A DNA stretch of 45,941 nucleotides from Cylindrotheca closterium (lineage: Eukaryota > Bacillariophyta > Bacillariophyceae > Bacillariales > Bacillariaceae): positions 1-45,941 of the forward strand of contig CAKOGP040000713.1 in the NCBI GenBank assembly GCA_933822405.4, given 5' to 3'. The translations under genes and the position numbers were made by a program. The notes under the pieces were generated by a model. That model was given only the letters and a program-made list of their open reading frames with translations, was not told the origin of the DNA and did no database searches. Shown in pieces: positions 1 through 9,958 of the stretch; position 1 is the first letter of the stretch; every line of letters starts with the position of its first letter.

Positions 1-1899
1 CCGCGTCATGGCCATTAAACATTTGGTACAATGGAGCATCCATTGGAGGGGTCATATGAGGCGATCTGGTCTGATCATACCGTGCACAATTCTCCTGCAT
101 GCACCCCTGTTCCACTTGACTCCTTTCGGAGACAGTCCGCAAGCCCACTTCGCCTGAAGGCAGCCTTTCTTCGACTTGGATCGCGTGTAACCCCCCAGTA
201 GATCCTTTTCCCTGAGCGCGGCGTCGGCGTCTCGCCTCCTCCCGTTGCTTCATCCGCCGTAACCGCAGGAAACGGTCTCTGGCCTTTCGCGACCGCCATT
301 GTTTCTTTTTGGACTTCGCCGCCTGCACCGTCAAAAAGTCCTTTCGCCACTTTGCAGCATAATGAGTCTTAGCCTCAAGGTAGTCCTTCCGGTCCTGACA
401 GAGGGCGGCCTCCAATTCCGTTGTCGTCTTTGTCCACGCGTCCGGTATCCCAACCTTCTTCATCAGTCTGCGGATTTTACGCGAACTCACCCGGCAACCC
501 TTCCTCCCCTTCAAAAGGATCTTCCACAAGGATTGACGATCCCAAAACTGTTGCATCTTGGGAGACCAGGGCACCAATCCATTAGTGACCCGTCTACATT
601 TGTCCTCCGCCTTTCGCCTGACAACATACATCTGATGGTGCAGGCAGTTATAATGACGACCCATTGTTGCTGTCATGGTCCCTTCATTTAGTTGTAGTTG
701 GTGATGTAGGGACGCCAAGCGAGATGGGATGGAGTATTCCTCGTAGCCCTTGTGAACAAGTTGCAGGTAACGGCGGACTGCTGTAGTATCCAACATAGTA
801 AGTTTGCGGGGTTTGTACGGGGTCTTCTGTGGTTTGTAACCGCCCAAAGATTTCTCCAGATCGATATCAATCCAAAGGCCACGATGGTCGCACGAGAAAA
901 ACTCATCAAAGTTGTAGTAGCCTCCAGCCTGTACAGCCACCCCAGAGGTCGTGAAAATGCCGTCGATCGGTGTGCCCCGTTTGTTCCGGTGCTGAGTGGC
1001 AACCGTTCGACCAGGGTATCGTTGGAGGATAGCTTCCTCCATACCAACATCGCGAAGACGTTGTCGAAAAGAAGAGGACTTAGTGGAGCTGATGTCCTCA
1101 TTGGCGTCGACCCCCAAAATTACTTCACATCCTTCATCGCGCCACTGGGTGATGGCTCGAAGTAGGTCCACCATAAAGGCCTCCCTTGGTTCACGCAGTC
1201 GACCTTGGGAGCGAAAGAAACTCCGGTGTTGTGCCCACACTGTAGACTCCCCAGTCCCCGGAGGGTTCGGTCGGTACGCAGACACCACAACCAAATCCCT
1301 AGAGAACCGACTCCTTGAAGCATCGGAAGCTTCGCAAACTTGATCGTCTGATGTTGGCCTTGCAAACTGCTTGCCTTGGACGCGTACATATGCCCACCTG
1401 CCCAATTTAGTGGGGTCCCGACCAAAAGATTTTGCACGGTGGGCAACTGAGTTCAAGATAGTTGCCACACATCCACCGTACTGCGAGCACGAGGCGATGG
1501 GGCGAGCTCGGTTCTCATTGTGCGCCACGACCGAATAATATCCCTTAGATGCTACTTGTCGCATCCTATCGTTCCAGTGTTGACCTTCCAGAAGGGAAGG
1601 CCAGTGTGTGTTGGTCTCCGCCAACAACGCAATCCCCACTCGTTCTGCTTTCAACCACTGGTTAATCTGTTGTTGTTTCCATCCGGTCGCTAAGGCTGGA
1701 ATGCCATTGACGTTCTGAAAGACAAGGCGAGTCGATGACTGTAGATGACATCTGTGATCATCGCCAAAAAATCACCAGGGGAAAGAGAACTTAGAAATTC
1801 CTCAACTGATGCATGGGGAACACCCGTCGAGGGGCCACTCGTTCTTGATCGTCTGCCTGCTCGCCGTGACCTAGCGGCAGACGATCGAGGGCCTCTCAT
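1..1899 (-). CDS. LINE ORF2 (EEP endonuclease + RT N-terminus), partial, one frameshift
   Basis: The start is the ATG at 1899-1897, which overlaps the ORF1 stop as ATGA. After about 43 codons a run of six A on the + strand (1766-1771), one base shorter than the aligned spacing in copy B, shifts the frame. From there to position 1, I find no stop, giving about 585 open codons that leave the window. EEP landmarks in order: FQNVNG, LLAET, VVVSAYRPN, GVDANED (metal-binding Asp/Asn), TPIDGIF and CDHRGLWID (final His). After the EEP comes a basic linker with RRKAE and KGRKGCRVSSRK, as in copies B and G. Known role in the family: nicking target DNA for target-primed reverse transcription. The single frameshift may be real decay or a homopolymer error; otherwise the catalytic residues look intact. 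Confidence 0.85.
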
Positions 1900-2165
1900 T
1901 GCCCTGCCGTGGAGCGGGAAGCTCCACGGCCGGCCAATGATGTCTTCTTATCCTTCTTACCCTTAACCGGGACGGAGGGAGGAGACTGTTGAGGGTGGCG
2001 GAAGATGGGGAAGACCGAAGGGGTAGATGCATCGGATTGGCTCCCCGATCCTTGAGTGTCAGTCAAGGACGGAGTGATGGACTCTGCATTGGTACCACCG
2101 TCCCGCTTGGGAGGACGTGCTGTAGGTGCCGTCCTCGGGGCTTGGTCCGGAGTCACCGACTCGAC
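1896..2165 (-). CDS. LINE ORF1 C-terminal tail, copy A (partial)
   Basis: Low-complexity Ser/Pro/Lys-rich tail ending KGKKDKKTSLAGRG and stopping with TGA at 1898-1896, which shares bases with the ORF2 ATG. It corresponds to the end of ORF1 in copy B but is diverged in sequence. Its 5' side is lost at the head-to-head junction near 2165; the reading frame continues to 2351 only by chance, across copy B sequence. No zinc knuckle is visible. ORF1 proteins of LINEs usually bind the element RNA; here only the position supports that role. Confidence 0.6.
   Translation of the reverse strand, partial: VESVTPDQAPRTAPTARPPKRDGGTNAESITPSLTDTQGSGSQSDASTPSVFPIFRHPQQSPPSVPVKGKKDKKTSLAGRGASRSTAGQ
1907..1929 (-). 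promoter_or_regulatory. Hairpin 7 nt upstream of ORF2 start, copy A
   Basis: On the minus strand CCGTGGAGC, a 5-nt loop (TTCCC), then GCTCCACGG form a perfect 9-bp stem. Its 3' arm ends exactly 7 nt before the ORF2 ATG (1899-1897). The same stem sits at the same distance in copy B with one base pair changed (C:G there, T:A here). Placed just before an ATGA stop/start overlap, it may assist termination-reinitiation. Function is inferred. Confidence 0.6.
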
Positions 2166-2183
2166 CAAGGATTCGTGACCGGA

Positions 2184-2834
2184 ATGATGGACGAGATGCA
2201 GGAACAGGAGCAACAACTGGAAGATGCCTTCAATGATATTGAGATTCGGGACAATGCACTGGAGGCTCAGGAACGCGCCTTGGCACAACAACGTGCGGAC
2301 AATGCGGCACTGCAAGCACAGCTCGCTGCCCTCCAGAGTCAGGCCAGCCATCTACCTACCATGATGAGTCAGCCATCTCCCACTCTACCCCACAACAATC
2401 GCGTGTCTCCTGACCGTCAAGCATTGACCCCACCAGTCAGATCTAGCAACAAAACCTTAGGCAAGTCATCCACCGGGTAGAGCACCATGGTTCCCAACAC
2501 AGTGACACAACCAAAGAAGGCCACCAAGCAGGGCAAGCCACCAAAACAACCAGACAAGAAGGCCCGTACAAGTACAGGTGTCCAATTTCAGGAACCATCT
2601 TCTGCCCAACCCTCGGCGGCCTCGGCTGTTCAAGTAGACACGTCTCACATGGAAGGGGACAACACTACTGCCGCGTCTCAAGATGAGAGCCAAACCTCAT
2701 CTCTTACTGCGTCTACTCCGCGAGGTGGAGGGTCTCCATTCTTCTCTCCTCCTCCCGGGAAGGCGCACAGTGATGGCGCCAGTAAATCCTCTTGGTCCGC
2801 CCGCGGAGCTCCCCGCTCCGCGGAGGGGCCATGA
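2184..2834 (+). pseudogene. LINE ORF1 (coiled-coil protein), broken by TAG
   Basis: Residues from 2184 start MMDEMQEQEQQLED and continue with heptad-like runs (ALEAQERALAQQRADN, ALQAQLAALQSQ), a clear coiled coil such as LINE ORF1 proteins use for trimerisation. A TAG at 2478-2480 lies in the same frame. Beyond it the frame continues through a Lys/Pro-rich stretch (KKATKQGKPPKQPDKKAR) and a Ser/Gly-rich tail to the TGA at 2832-2834, which overlaps the ORF2 ATG. No CCHC knuckle was found. The true N-terminus is lost at the junction with copy A. Assignment as ORF1 rests on position and coiled coil. Confidence 0.7.
2801..2823 (+). promoter_or_regulatory. Hairpin 7 nt upstream of ORF2 start, copy B
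   Basis: CCGCGGAGC (2801-2809), loop TCCCC (2810-2814), GCTCCGCGG (2815-2823): a perfect 9-bp stem. Seven nt later (2831) is the ORF2 ATG, which overlaps the ORF1 stop as ATGA. Geometry is identical to copy A (1907-1929), with one paired change between copies. This is the arrangement expected of a termination-reinitiation signal, but no function is shown. Confidence 0.6.
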
Positions 2835-3955
2835 GAGGCCCACGATCGTCTGCAGCTAGGTCACGGCGTGCAGGCAGAAGATCCCGTATTAGTGGCCCGT
2901 CAAGTGGAGTCTCTCATGCTTCACTTGACAAATATTTACGTTCTCTTCAAGCAGGGGATTGGTCTGGCGATGATCACCGCCGTCATTCTTCACTGGCTAC
3001 TCGAATCTGTTTCCAGAATGTCAATGGACTACCAGAAAATGGCAATGATTTCAAGCAGCAACAGATCAACTCCTGGCTGAAGGAAGAACGAGTGGGAATT
3101 GCGTTGTTGGCAGAGGCCAAGACGTTTTGGCCTTCTATCAATGAAGGTCATGGTTGGAGTGACAGACTCCGCCAAGCTACAATGAAGTCCGAGCAAAAAG
3201 GGTTTTACTCGTTGGTAGCTTACAATCGGCATCAGGACAGATCTGCTGCCACCTTGGCGGTACAATGGGGCGGGTGCATTGCAACCGTTTTGAACCAAGT
3301 GGCGCACAGGGCTAAGGAAGCTGGCAGAGACCCCACGGGTTTAGGACAATGGGCCTATGTTCGTCTCCAAGGAAGGAAGTTGAAAGCCCATGGGGGTAAT
3401 GTTCAGGACTCTTTGGTTGAGGTAAATGACTTAGTTTGTGGTCTGATCTCCAAGGACTTGGTGGTGGTCTCCGCGCATCGTCCCAACAAGCAAGGCCTCG
3501 GTGGATCTACAGTATGGGCACAACACAGGCTTCACTTTCATGCAGTGAATCGAAAAGTTAGTCCAAGGAAAGCCTTTGTGGACAATCTTTGCAAACAGAT
3601 CACCAAATGGCATGATGAAGGATGTGAGGGGGTTTTGGGTATAGATGCAAACGAGGATGTCACTGTTAACGCACCCCAGTCTATCCGCCACCGCTTCCGG
3701 GCCTGCGGTCTTGAGGAGGCAATCCTAAAACACCATCCACCACAAGCGACCCACCAGCGCAACCAACGGAACATTCCAATTGATGGTATCTTCACTACTT
3801 CGGGCGTACCAATCCTTGCGGGTAGGTACTACGCCTTTGACGAATTCTTTGATTGCGATCATCGCGGCTTGTGGATTGACATTGATCTTTCCACCTCCTT
3901 GGGCAACTTCCAACCTCAGAAATCCAACTTCAAGCCACGGAAGTTGTCCCTCTAA
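2831..3955 (+). CDS. LINE ORF2 EEP endonuclease domain, copy B
   Basis: I place the start at the ATG 2831, not at upstream in-frame near-cognate codons, because ATGA overlap with the ORF1 stop is shared with copy A. The 374-residue open frame holds an apparently complete EEP endonuclease: FQNVNG, LLAEAK, VVVSAHRPN, GIDANED, IPIDGIF, CDHRGLWID. It ends at a premature TAA (3953-3955) after KPRKLSL, where copy A reads on through KPRKLTM. The known role of such domains is nicking genomic DNA to prime reverse transcription. The domain could still fold if expressed, but it is cut off from its RT. Confidence 0.85.
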   Translation: MRGPRSSAARSRRAGRRSRISGPSSGVSHASLDKYLRSLQAGDWSGDDHRRHSSLATRICFQNVNGLPENGNDFKQQQINSWLKEERVGIALLAEAKTFWPSINEGHGWSDRLRQATMKSEQKGFYSLVAYNRHQDRSAATLAVQWGGCIATVLNQVAHRAKEAGRDPTGLGQWAYVRLQGRKLKAHGGNVQDSLVEVNDLVCGLISKDLVVVSAHRPNKQGLGGSTVWAQHRLHFHAVNRKVSPRKAFVDNLCKQITKWHDEGCEGVLGIDANEDVTVNAPQSIRHRFRACGLEEAILKHHPPQATHQRNQRNIPIDGIFTTSGVPILAGRYYAFDEFFDCDHRGLWIDIDLSTSLGNFQPQKSNFKPRKLSL

Positions 3956-6907
3956 GACTCTCAATCTGTACGCAAATATCTTCAATTGGTTCACAAAGGT
4001 TATGCCAAGTACTCCATCCCGGAGAGATTGAATAAGCTGAATAAGCGTATTGACCACCTGGGACACCAGATGACTCCTTCCTTGGTGCGCAAATACAACT
4101 GTTTACACAGACAATGTATACTGTGAGGCGCCAGGCGGAAGAGAGATGCCGGGCCTTAGCTCCAGGTAAAGTTCCCTGGTTACCAAAAATGCAGAGATTG
4201 TATGAGCCTGTGGAAGCTTCTGTTGAAAGGCAAGAAGGGTTGCCGTGTGAGTTCGCGCAAAGTTTGCTGGTTGATGAAGAAGACAGAGTTGCCACAAGCT
4301 TGGAGGAAGTCAGCGGTTGATCTGGAGGACTGCCTGAAGCAAGAGCGCTCCATGTACAAGCAGGCCAAGCACACCTACGCAGCTCAATGGAGGAAAGACT
4401 TCTTGACAGTCCAAACCAAGGACGCAAAGAAGCATCAGTGGAAGTCTCGGAAGGCCTGTGATAGATTCTTTTGGTTACAATGAATGAAGCAAAGAGAGGA
4501 GGCAAGACGCCATTGTTGCGCCCAGAGCAAAGGATCTACAGGGGGCCTTCAGGCTATTCAAATTGAAGAACACTTACCAGATGGTACTACAAGTCTCCGG
4601 ACCATCACTGACCGCCGCCTGGTAGAAGATGGGTGCATGCAAGAATACACGGCACGCTATGATCAAACACGAGCGCCGTATACCACTCCACCTATGGCCA
4701 AACCGTTATATAGCGAATTTACCGGTGAATTCTCTGGCATGGTTGGAAGGCCGTTACACATTACCTGATCTGCTGGACCCAGCTACGGCTTCTTTCTTAT
4801 CTCACTGCCGGTTTCACAAAGGGCACTCTCCAGTCCACTTGCAAGTCTCCAAGGATGATCACGTGTACTTCTGGTTGCGGAACCCTGAGAATAAAGGATC
4901 CGAACCTCATGGACTACATAATGGACACCTTAAGGCGGCTATCCAGTCTCCATCTATAGCGTACTGTGATGCCCTCTTCCGGAACATTCCTCTCACCACA
5001 GGGTTTGTTCCTCTTCAATGGCAAAACCTGATGAACTTTGCCATTGGAAAGAAGCCGGGAGACTTCCGCCTATCTAAAATGCGCACCATCCAGCTGATGA
5101 ATTCCGAGGCCCAGGCAAACAATAAGAAGGCGGGCCGTGCAGCCATGCAATTTGCCTAAGCGCACTCCTTGATACCCGACGGGCAATGCGGCTCACGCAA
5201 ACGTCATCAAGCAATTGACCTGGCCTTGTCTAAACGATTAGTGTGGGATCTACTGATCCTTCAATGCCACGCAGCGGGGTGGATCTTGAATGATGCCAAG
5301 TCCCGCTTTGACCGTGTTGTCCACTGGGTGGCCATTGTCACAATGTTGCGGTTTGGCTTGACACAGCGTGTCCTATCATCGATGTTCAACATGCTCTCCT
5401 CCGCTACCCACCGTGTTTGCACAGGTTTTGGTGACGCCAAGAGAAGCTTTCGCTGACATTCCAAGGTTGTGGGCAAGGAAATGGTGCCGGACCCCCCATT
5501 TGGATCTCGGTGAGCTCAGTGCAATCAATCCGGAGAAGTCCTTCTGGTGGCTTATTGACTTTGAATGGGATGCTCGCAATGGTCAGTGGAGATTCCGTAG
5601 GAAATGCTCTTAAGATACAGGGGTTATACGATGACATTGAACCCCTTCATCGCCTTGAATCAGATGATTCCGAACGTACTCTGGGGGTGATGTTGTCGCC
5701 ACTGGAAAATCACAACGCACAGGAGGCACAGTGGGTCTCTAAAGCTAAAGAGTGGGCCAAACAGCTTCGGACTTACCTGCTACACAAGTACGACGTGTTA
5801 CCCTTAATCCGGACCACAATCCTGAAGAAGCTTGAATATCCTATGGCACTCACTACCCTCAACGCTCAACAATGGCAGGACATTATGTCACCGGTTCTCC
5901 AGGTGTGCTTACTTAAGTCAGGTGTTTGCCGCAACTTTCCCCGTTTGGTGGTCTTTGCCCCGGTGGATTATCAAGGCCTTGGTGTTCCTCACCCCTTTGG
6001 CAAGCAAGTGTACAAACACTTGGAGATGATCCTGCGCCATATGTCGGGGGGTAGGAAGACTGGAGCCTACATGGACGCCAATCTCCAGGCTCACCAGCTG
6101 GAAACCGGTACCTCCTTTGGTCTTCTACAGCAAGATTACCAGAATACATCCATTCTTGCTTCTGATACCTGGCTTAAAAGGGTATGGAAGGAGCTTGAAT
6201 CTCTGGATATGTACATGGCCTTTGACTCTCCGGCCCTATCTTTAAGGTGTTATCATGACGCTCTCCTGATTGACTTGTTCATTGATCTTGAGGTTGATCA
6301 GGACGACCTTCTCTCGCTTAACTGGTGCCGGATGTTCCTGCAAGTAGCCACAGTATCAGATATCACTACGGCTGATGGCCGCTATATCCGGCAATGCATC
6401 TGGAATGGTTTCCGCGACGACACTTATCGGACTCCATATAACTGGCCTCGAACGGTACAACCCAGGCGTCCATATTGGGAACTCTGGCAAAGAATACTGT
6501 CCCGCGCGCTCTTGCCTTCACATGGTCAGCACCACCCTCTGCTCCAACCCATGGGACATTGGCACGACCACTTTGAGTCTTGGAACTGGCTCTGGTCGCC
6601 GACTGTTGGGTTGTTTCATCGGGAGGGGGCTGCATGGACCCATCTTGCTCTTGTAGGTTCCTCTACAACTTCTCGGCGCTATGCTCCATCTGGCAGTCAC
6701 AGTGGGACGGATAGCCTACAACGACAAAGTTCTTGGTGGACTTGCCCTTTGCCTTCTGACGTCCTGCATGCCACAGTGAGGCCCCTCTCTGGTAGCGACT
6801 GGGCGCTCTTCACTGGTACAGGTCTCCCAACCTTGCCTCCCTCTGACCTGACCCCCTCCATCCTCAATGCCTGGCAAACCTCTGCCGACCTCTGCACAGA
6901 CTACTAG
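3956..6907 (+). pseudogene. LINE ORF2 RT region, copy B, multiply broken
   Basis: Continues ORF2 in pieces. After the TAA at 3953 come frameshifts near 4110, 4195 and 4730 and stops at 4481-4483, 5157-5159 and 5454-5456. RT landmarks present: EPHGLHNGH, GSRKRHQAIDLALSK, NDAKSRFDR (motif A region, Asp present) and GCGQGNGAGPPIWI. Right after PIWISVSS (about 5515) the sequence jumps to INPEKSFWWLIDFEW. In copy G these two points are about 235 bp apart and enclose the FVDDTD catalytic motif, so copy B has lost motif C. Downstream, 5510-6907 is open (RTTILKKLEYPMALTTL, LETGTSFGLLQQ) until the truncation. Confidence 0.85.
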
Positions 6908-7642
6908 ACGCTCGACCACTGCCTTGATCAATTGCATGTGTTCTTCATAAGAATTAGAAAAGAGTGCAACATTGTTGATGTAGACTTCAACACCTTGCTC
7001 TTTTAACCCATGCAATGTTTTCTCAATGTAGTATTGAGCAGCATCAGGAGCAGGTTTCAATCCCATCGCCATTTGTTGATACTGATATTTGCTGTATTGT
7101 GTGACAATTGTGCACAATTCTTTACTTTCATTGACAAGCTCAAAAGAATAACACATCATTGTGAGATCAAGTTTTGTAAAGAATTTGTAACTAGCATGAC
7201 AAGAGACAACTTCATCAATCAATGGCAATGGATATACTTTACGTTTGAGAACCTTGTTCAACTCATGAAGATCGCTAATCCATTGTACTTGGCCATCCTT
7301 TTTAGGAATGATGAATGTAGGCAAAGCCCATTCTGTTGGACCGCATTATTTGAGTACATTAATGGCTTCCAAATGGCAAAGTTCCTTGAGAAAAGCATCT
7401 TGATGCTTTACAGGAACAGAGTACGCTTTGGAATGGACAGGAACAGCACCGTCTTCCACTTCCAAAGGGATCTTCTCGTGTTTGTAGTGTCCAAGGTTGT
7501 CATCAAAAAGCTCTTGTGTATTTTCCAATGCAGTTGCCAAGAGATTTTGTTGTTCAGTTGTCAAATGGACTTGCTTGGATGCAACTTCATGACCAGTTGT
7601 TGCTTCATATTTGGCAACAAGGATGAAAGCATTGTCAGCAAT

Positions 7643-7679
<37 letters not shown>

Positions 7680-8303
7680 AGAATGTCCAAATAGCCACTA
7701 TCCAAAGCAAGAGTCCAGTGGTATGATTTTGCCAGTGAGTTTTGGATTGCATCAAAATGATCTTGTCCATCCATCTCACTTGATGATTTCAAAAATCAAT
7801 CACAATTCCCAATTCATCCAGAAAGTCGTGACCAAGGATAATGTCATGAGGACAATTAGGTGTGTCAAACACTGTCACAGTTTTACCGTAGATTTGCCGA
7901 TGTCGGTCAAATTCTGGAAATAGTCCATCTCAAAGCTTCACAGTTTTGTTAACATTGAATTTTTCCAGATACAATTGCACAAGATTTAGCAGTAGTATTA
8001 ACTTTTACCATTGCGCCTTGGGGAATACTTCGTGCATGAATCATTGTAGTTTGGTTTCGCAGAATGTTTTCCGCCAATGTTTCCCCATTGCATCAAAGAA
8101 ATAGGTGTCGATTTCTTTTTGTTCATCAATTCAGCCATAGATTCCAAGGTTTGTTTTGGAGTTGGCACACAAATGAGAGAGTCATTCAAAACAATTTTTT
8201 TTTCTTCTTGTGTCATTGGACCGTGATCAGGGGTCGATGCTGTAGCAAAAGATGAAAGATTAGATTGGAGGAAAGGATCGATTAAACGGTTAGACTGCAA
8301 CAA
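6908..8303 (-). pseudogene. Gypsy pol: protease remnant and reverse transcriptase
   Basis: Protease end: FPEFDRHRQIYGKTV followed by DIILGHDFLDELGIVIDF, the usual close of a Gypsy retropepsin. The active-site loop upstream reads FFDAMG rather than D-S/T-G, and stops interrupt it. Then TEQQNLLATALENTQELFDD and HLEAINVLK lead into RT. A TAA (7346-7348) breaks the frame before FIIPKKDGQVQW. RT motifs: KLDLTMMCYSFEL (A), QMAMGLKPAPDAAQ (B) and EVYINNVALFS (C), where both catalytic Asp of the usual Y-x-D-D are Asn. The frame then runs into LINE B sequence below 6908. RNA-dependent DNA synthesis by this copy is not possible. Confidence 0.85.
7643..7680. repeat. (ATC)n microsatellite inside Gypsy pol
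   Basis: About a dozen ATC/CAT units on the + strand. On the minus strand they are read as a run of 12 Asp codons between the protease and RT parts of Gypsy D (YLDILDDDD...). A shorter CAT run lies in transposon J near 37977-38000 and also encodes Asp. Confidence 0.95.
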
Positions 8304-8323
8304 GTATTGCTTTGGAGCAAAGG

Positions 8324-9475
8324 TCAGTAACCTTCATAGGAATAGTGCTCAACATCATCGTAAGGATAATAGCCTTGATCATCTTGTGGAGGATACGATT
8401 TGTTTGGAGGATACAATTCTTCAGGAGGAGGGTACATTTCATTTTGTTCATGCGATTGAACAAATTGGCCTTGGACAAAGTATTGATCATTTTGTTCTGG
8501 CTGATCTTCAGCATGCTGCTCCACAGCAGAAGGCATTCCGCCTTAAGGCATTCCGCCTGGGTCCTCTACTGGGACAGTTCCATCCGGAACAAAGCATCCC
8601 ACTTCTTGATTGAAATGCGATTTAGCATAATGATGATTTTGAAAACCGCTTCGCTGAGAGTTTCCTGGAGGTCTGTTGTTCGGAGTTTGATTTCCAAAAC
8701 AACGCAGGTTTTGGTTGTTGCCACTTGGTCTTCCTTGATAATTGTTTGTAGGTCTTGGTGGATAACAATTTCCATCATTCTGCTGTCCTTGATTCTGGTA
8801 GCTAGGATAAGGCTGACTAGGGCCAAGTTGTCGATTGCCATAGCAAGAGTTTCCATAGCAAAAGCTTCCATTTGCTTGACCGCCATGATTAGAAGAACGA
8901 TGGTTGTAAGATCCAGTGCAAGAGCAATGATGGCTTGCACGTCCAGTTTGTTCACAGATTCGTTCCTTTGCAGCATGGGTGTTTTCCATGAGGATCTTAG
9001 TAGCTTGAAAGTATTCTTCCATTATTGCCACTGTGATGGAAGGATCTTCAATCAATCCTTTTTGTTGACAAAGTAGATCTTGCAATTGCTTGGGAATTGT
9101 AGATGATCGTCTTTTTTGCCAGTACAGAAATATTGTCAGGTTCATCCAGCTTTTGAGATGTTCCTGGAAGCATGTCGTGATAAAAACATAGAAGTTTGAG
9201 TTGCCAAACGTGTTCAGAAACATCAGTTTTCATAGTCTTTTTGACTGCCGGAGATTTGTTCCTTGGAGAGTTGCCAGGTGACATCCTGGTAATAAAAGAG
9301 TGTCAACGGAATTCTTGAATTGCGCGACCAAATTACTTGGTTGTTCAATATGATTTGCCACTCATGGAGGGCATTGCCGCCAAGATGTTGTTCAAAGAGA
9401 GTGAACTTGAGAGCACCAACAGCTTGAGTATTGCCTGTGAGACTCCAATGTTTGCAGAGGTTCTTGAAGGAGAGA
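8324..9475 (-). pseudogene. Gypsy gag remnant
   Basis: Pieces in several frames: ALKFTLFEQHLGGNALHEWQ (about 9400), SEHVWQLKLLCFYHDMLPG (about 9190), then QDLLCQQKGLIEDPSITVAI and a long Asn/Gln/Gly-rich tail (SYQNQGQQNDGNCYPPRPTN). A final segment has YPP repeats (EMYPPPEELYPPNKSYPPQ, 8324-8536). Capsid-like start, low-complexity Gln-rich tail and position just upstream of protease/RT make gag the likely reading. No intact CCHC knuckle was found. The hydrophobic 254-residue frame on the + strand here (8312-9076) is a shadow. Confidence 0.65.
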
Positions 9476-9958
9476 TGGTGGGATATGACGAAACTGAGTT
9501 TTTACGTTCCAAAAAGAAACTATTCAAGTACAAAGTTTTTGACACGTACGATCGGACTTTGATTGTGATGTCGGGATTTGCCGGACTCAAGTCTGTCGGA
9601 CATTCTATATCCACAGAAAAAGGGAATGACCCTATACAAGTGGGATATTGATGCTGTGTACAATGTAGTAGGGAATAATACAAGATGTCCCAAAGTACTG
9701 CAGTCAACACAGAATCCTCGTAGAAGTCAAATCAAGTTCTGTAAACAACGGATCTTTGGAAAATCGTTCAACTCACTTTTGAGATTGAATGTTAGAATAA
9801 TGCAAAATGTACTCTATCGTGAGTGCCTTTAGCGCTCAGAACAAACTCTCTGCAATCTAAATTTGTAATCAACTATACAACCCTTTCACAACAATAGTTC
9901 AGCAAAGCACAAGATATGTTGAAGATTCACATGGATGTGATTAAAGATCAGGGAGTAT
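9476..9958. mobile_element. Scrambled Copia scrap: LTR halves in opposite orientation plus gag fragment
   Basis: 9476-9789 matches the first part of the Copia LTR at 15700 in + orientation (TGGTGGGATATGAC, GACACGTACGATCGGAC). At 9790 the sequence switches to the LTR 3' end in reverse orientation (TGTTAGAATAATGC ... CAACAATAGT, to about 9898). It is followed at 9900-9958 by a + strand gag piece (AAGCACAAGATATGTTGAAG) equal to Copia1 gag near 17166. One ordinary insertion cannot give this order. Confidence 0.85.

Larger units (their letters stand above)
1..2165 (-). mobile_element. LINE copy A, 5' part, runs off left edge
   Basis: Reads right to left: the C-terminal part of ORF1 (about 2165-1896), then ORF2 (1899 to the window edge). 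It is a non-LTR retrotransposon by its endonuclease/exonuclease/phosphatase (EEP) domain followed by the same RT-flanking region seen in copies B, C and G. It abuts copy B head-to-head near 2165. Since copy A lacks the ORF1 coiled coil that copy B keeps, A is 5'-truncated, or B landed in it. RT, RNase H and the 3' end lie beyond position 1. It is the best preserved ORF2 in the window. Confidence 0.9.
2165..6907 (+). mobile_element. LINE copy B, 3'-truncated
   Basis: Plus-strand copy of the same LINE family as A. It holds the ORF1 coiled coil (from about 2184), the ORF1/ORF2 ATGA junction (2831), the EEP domain, a mutated RT, the region after RT and the start of the pre-RNase H region (ends SADLCTDY). 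At about 6907 it stops abruptly and Gypsy sequence on the other strand begins, so RNase H, zinc tail and 3' end are missing. It carries several stops and frameshifts plus a deletion of the RT core, so it cannot move by itself. Confidence 0.9.
6908..9475 (-). mobile_element. Ty3/Gypsy element D, truncated at both ends
   Basis: Reads right to left: gag (to about 8320), protease-like region (about 8300-7790), RT (7790-6908). It ends inside the RT, just after the motif C block, where LINE B begins, so RNase H, integrase and both LTRs are absent. On the gag side it stops against a scrap of Copia LTR at 9476. It is a Gypsy rather than Copia element by its RT and by the ILGHDFL-type end of the protease. 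It carries stops, frameshifts and RT active-site changes and is dead. Confidence 0.85.

Noticed and set aside
752..1165. + strand ORF in LINE A
   Set aside because: Antisense to the continuous EEP-linker frame on the minus strand.
1..6907. Copies A and B as one LINE with a twin-priming 5' inversion
   Set aside because: Both contain the ORF1 tail and EEP domain with diverged sequence; an inversion would not duplicate content.
7010..7726. + strand ORF with Ile run
   Set aside because: Shadow of Gypsy RT; the Ile run is the ATC microsatellite.
8312..9076. 254-residue hydrophobic + strand ORF as a membrane protein
   Set aside because: It mirrors the Gln/Asn-rich Gypsy gag on the minus strand; codons for Gln/Asn read as Leu/Ile in reverse.
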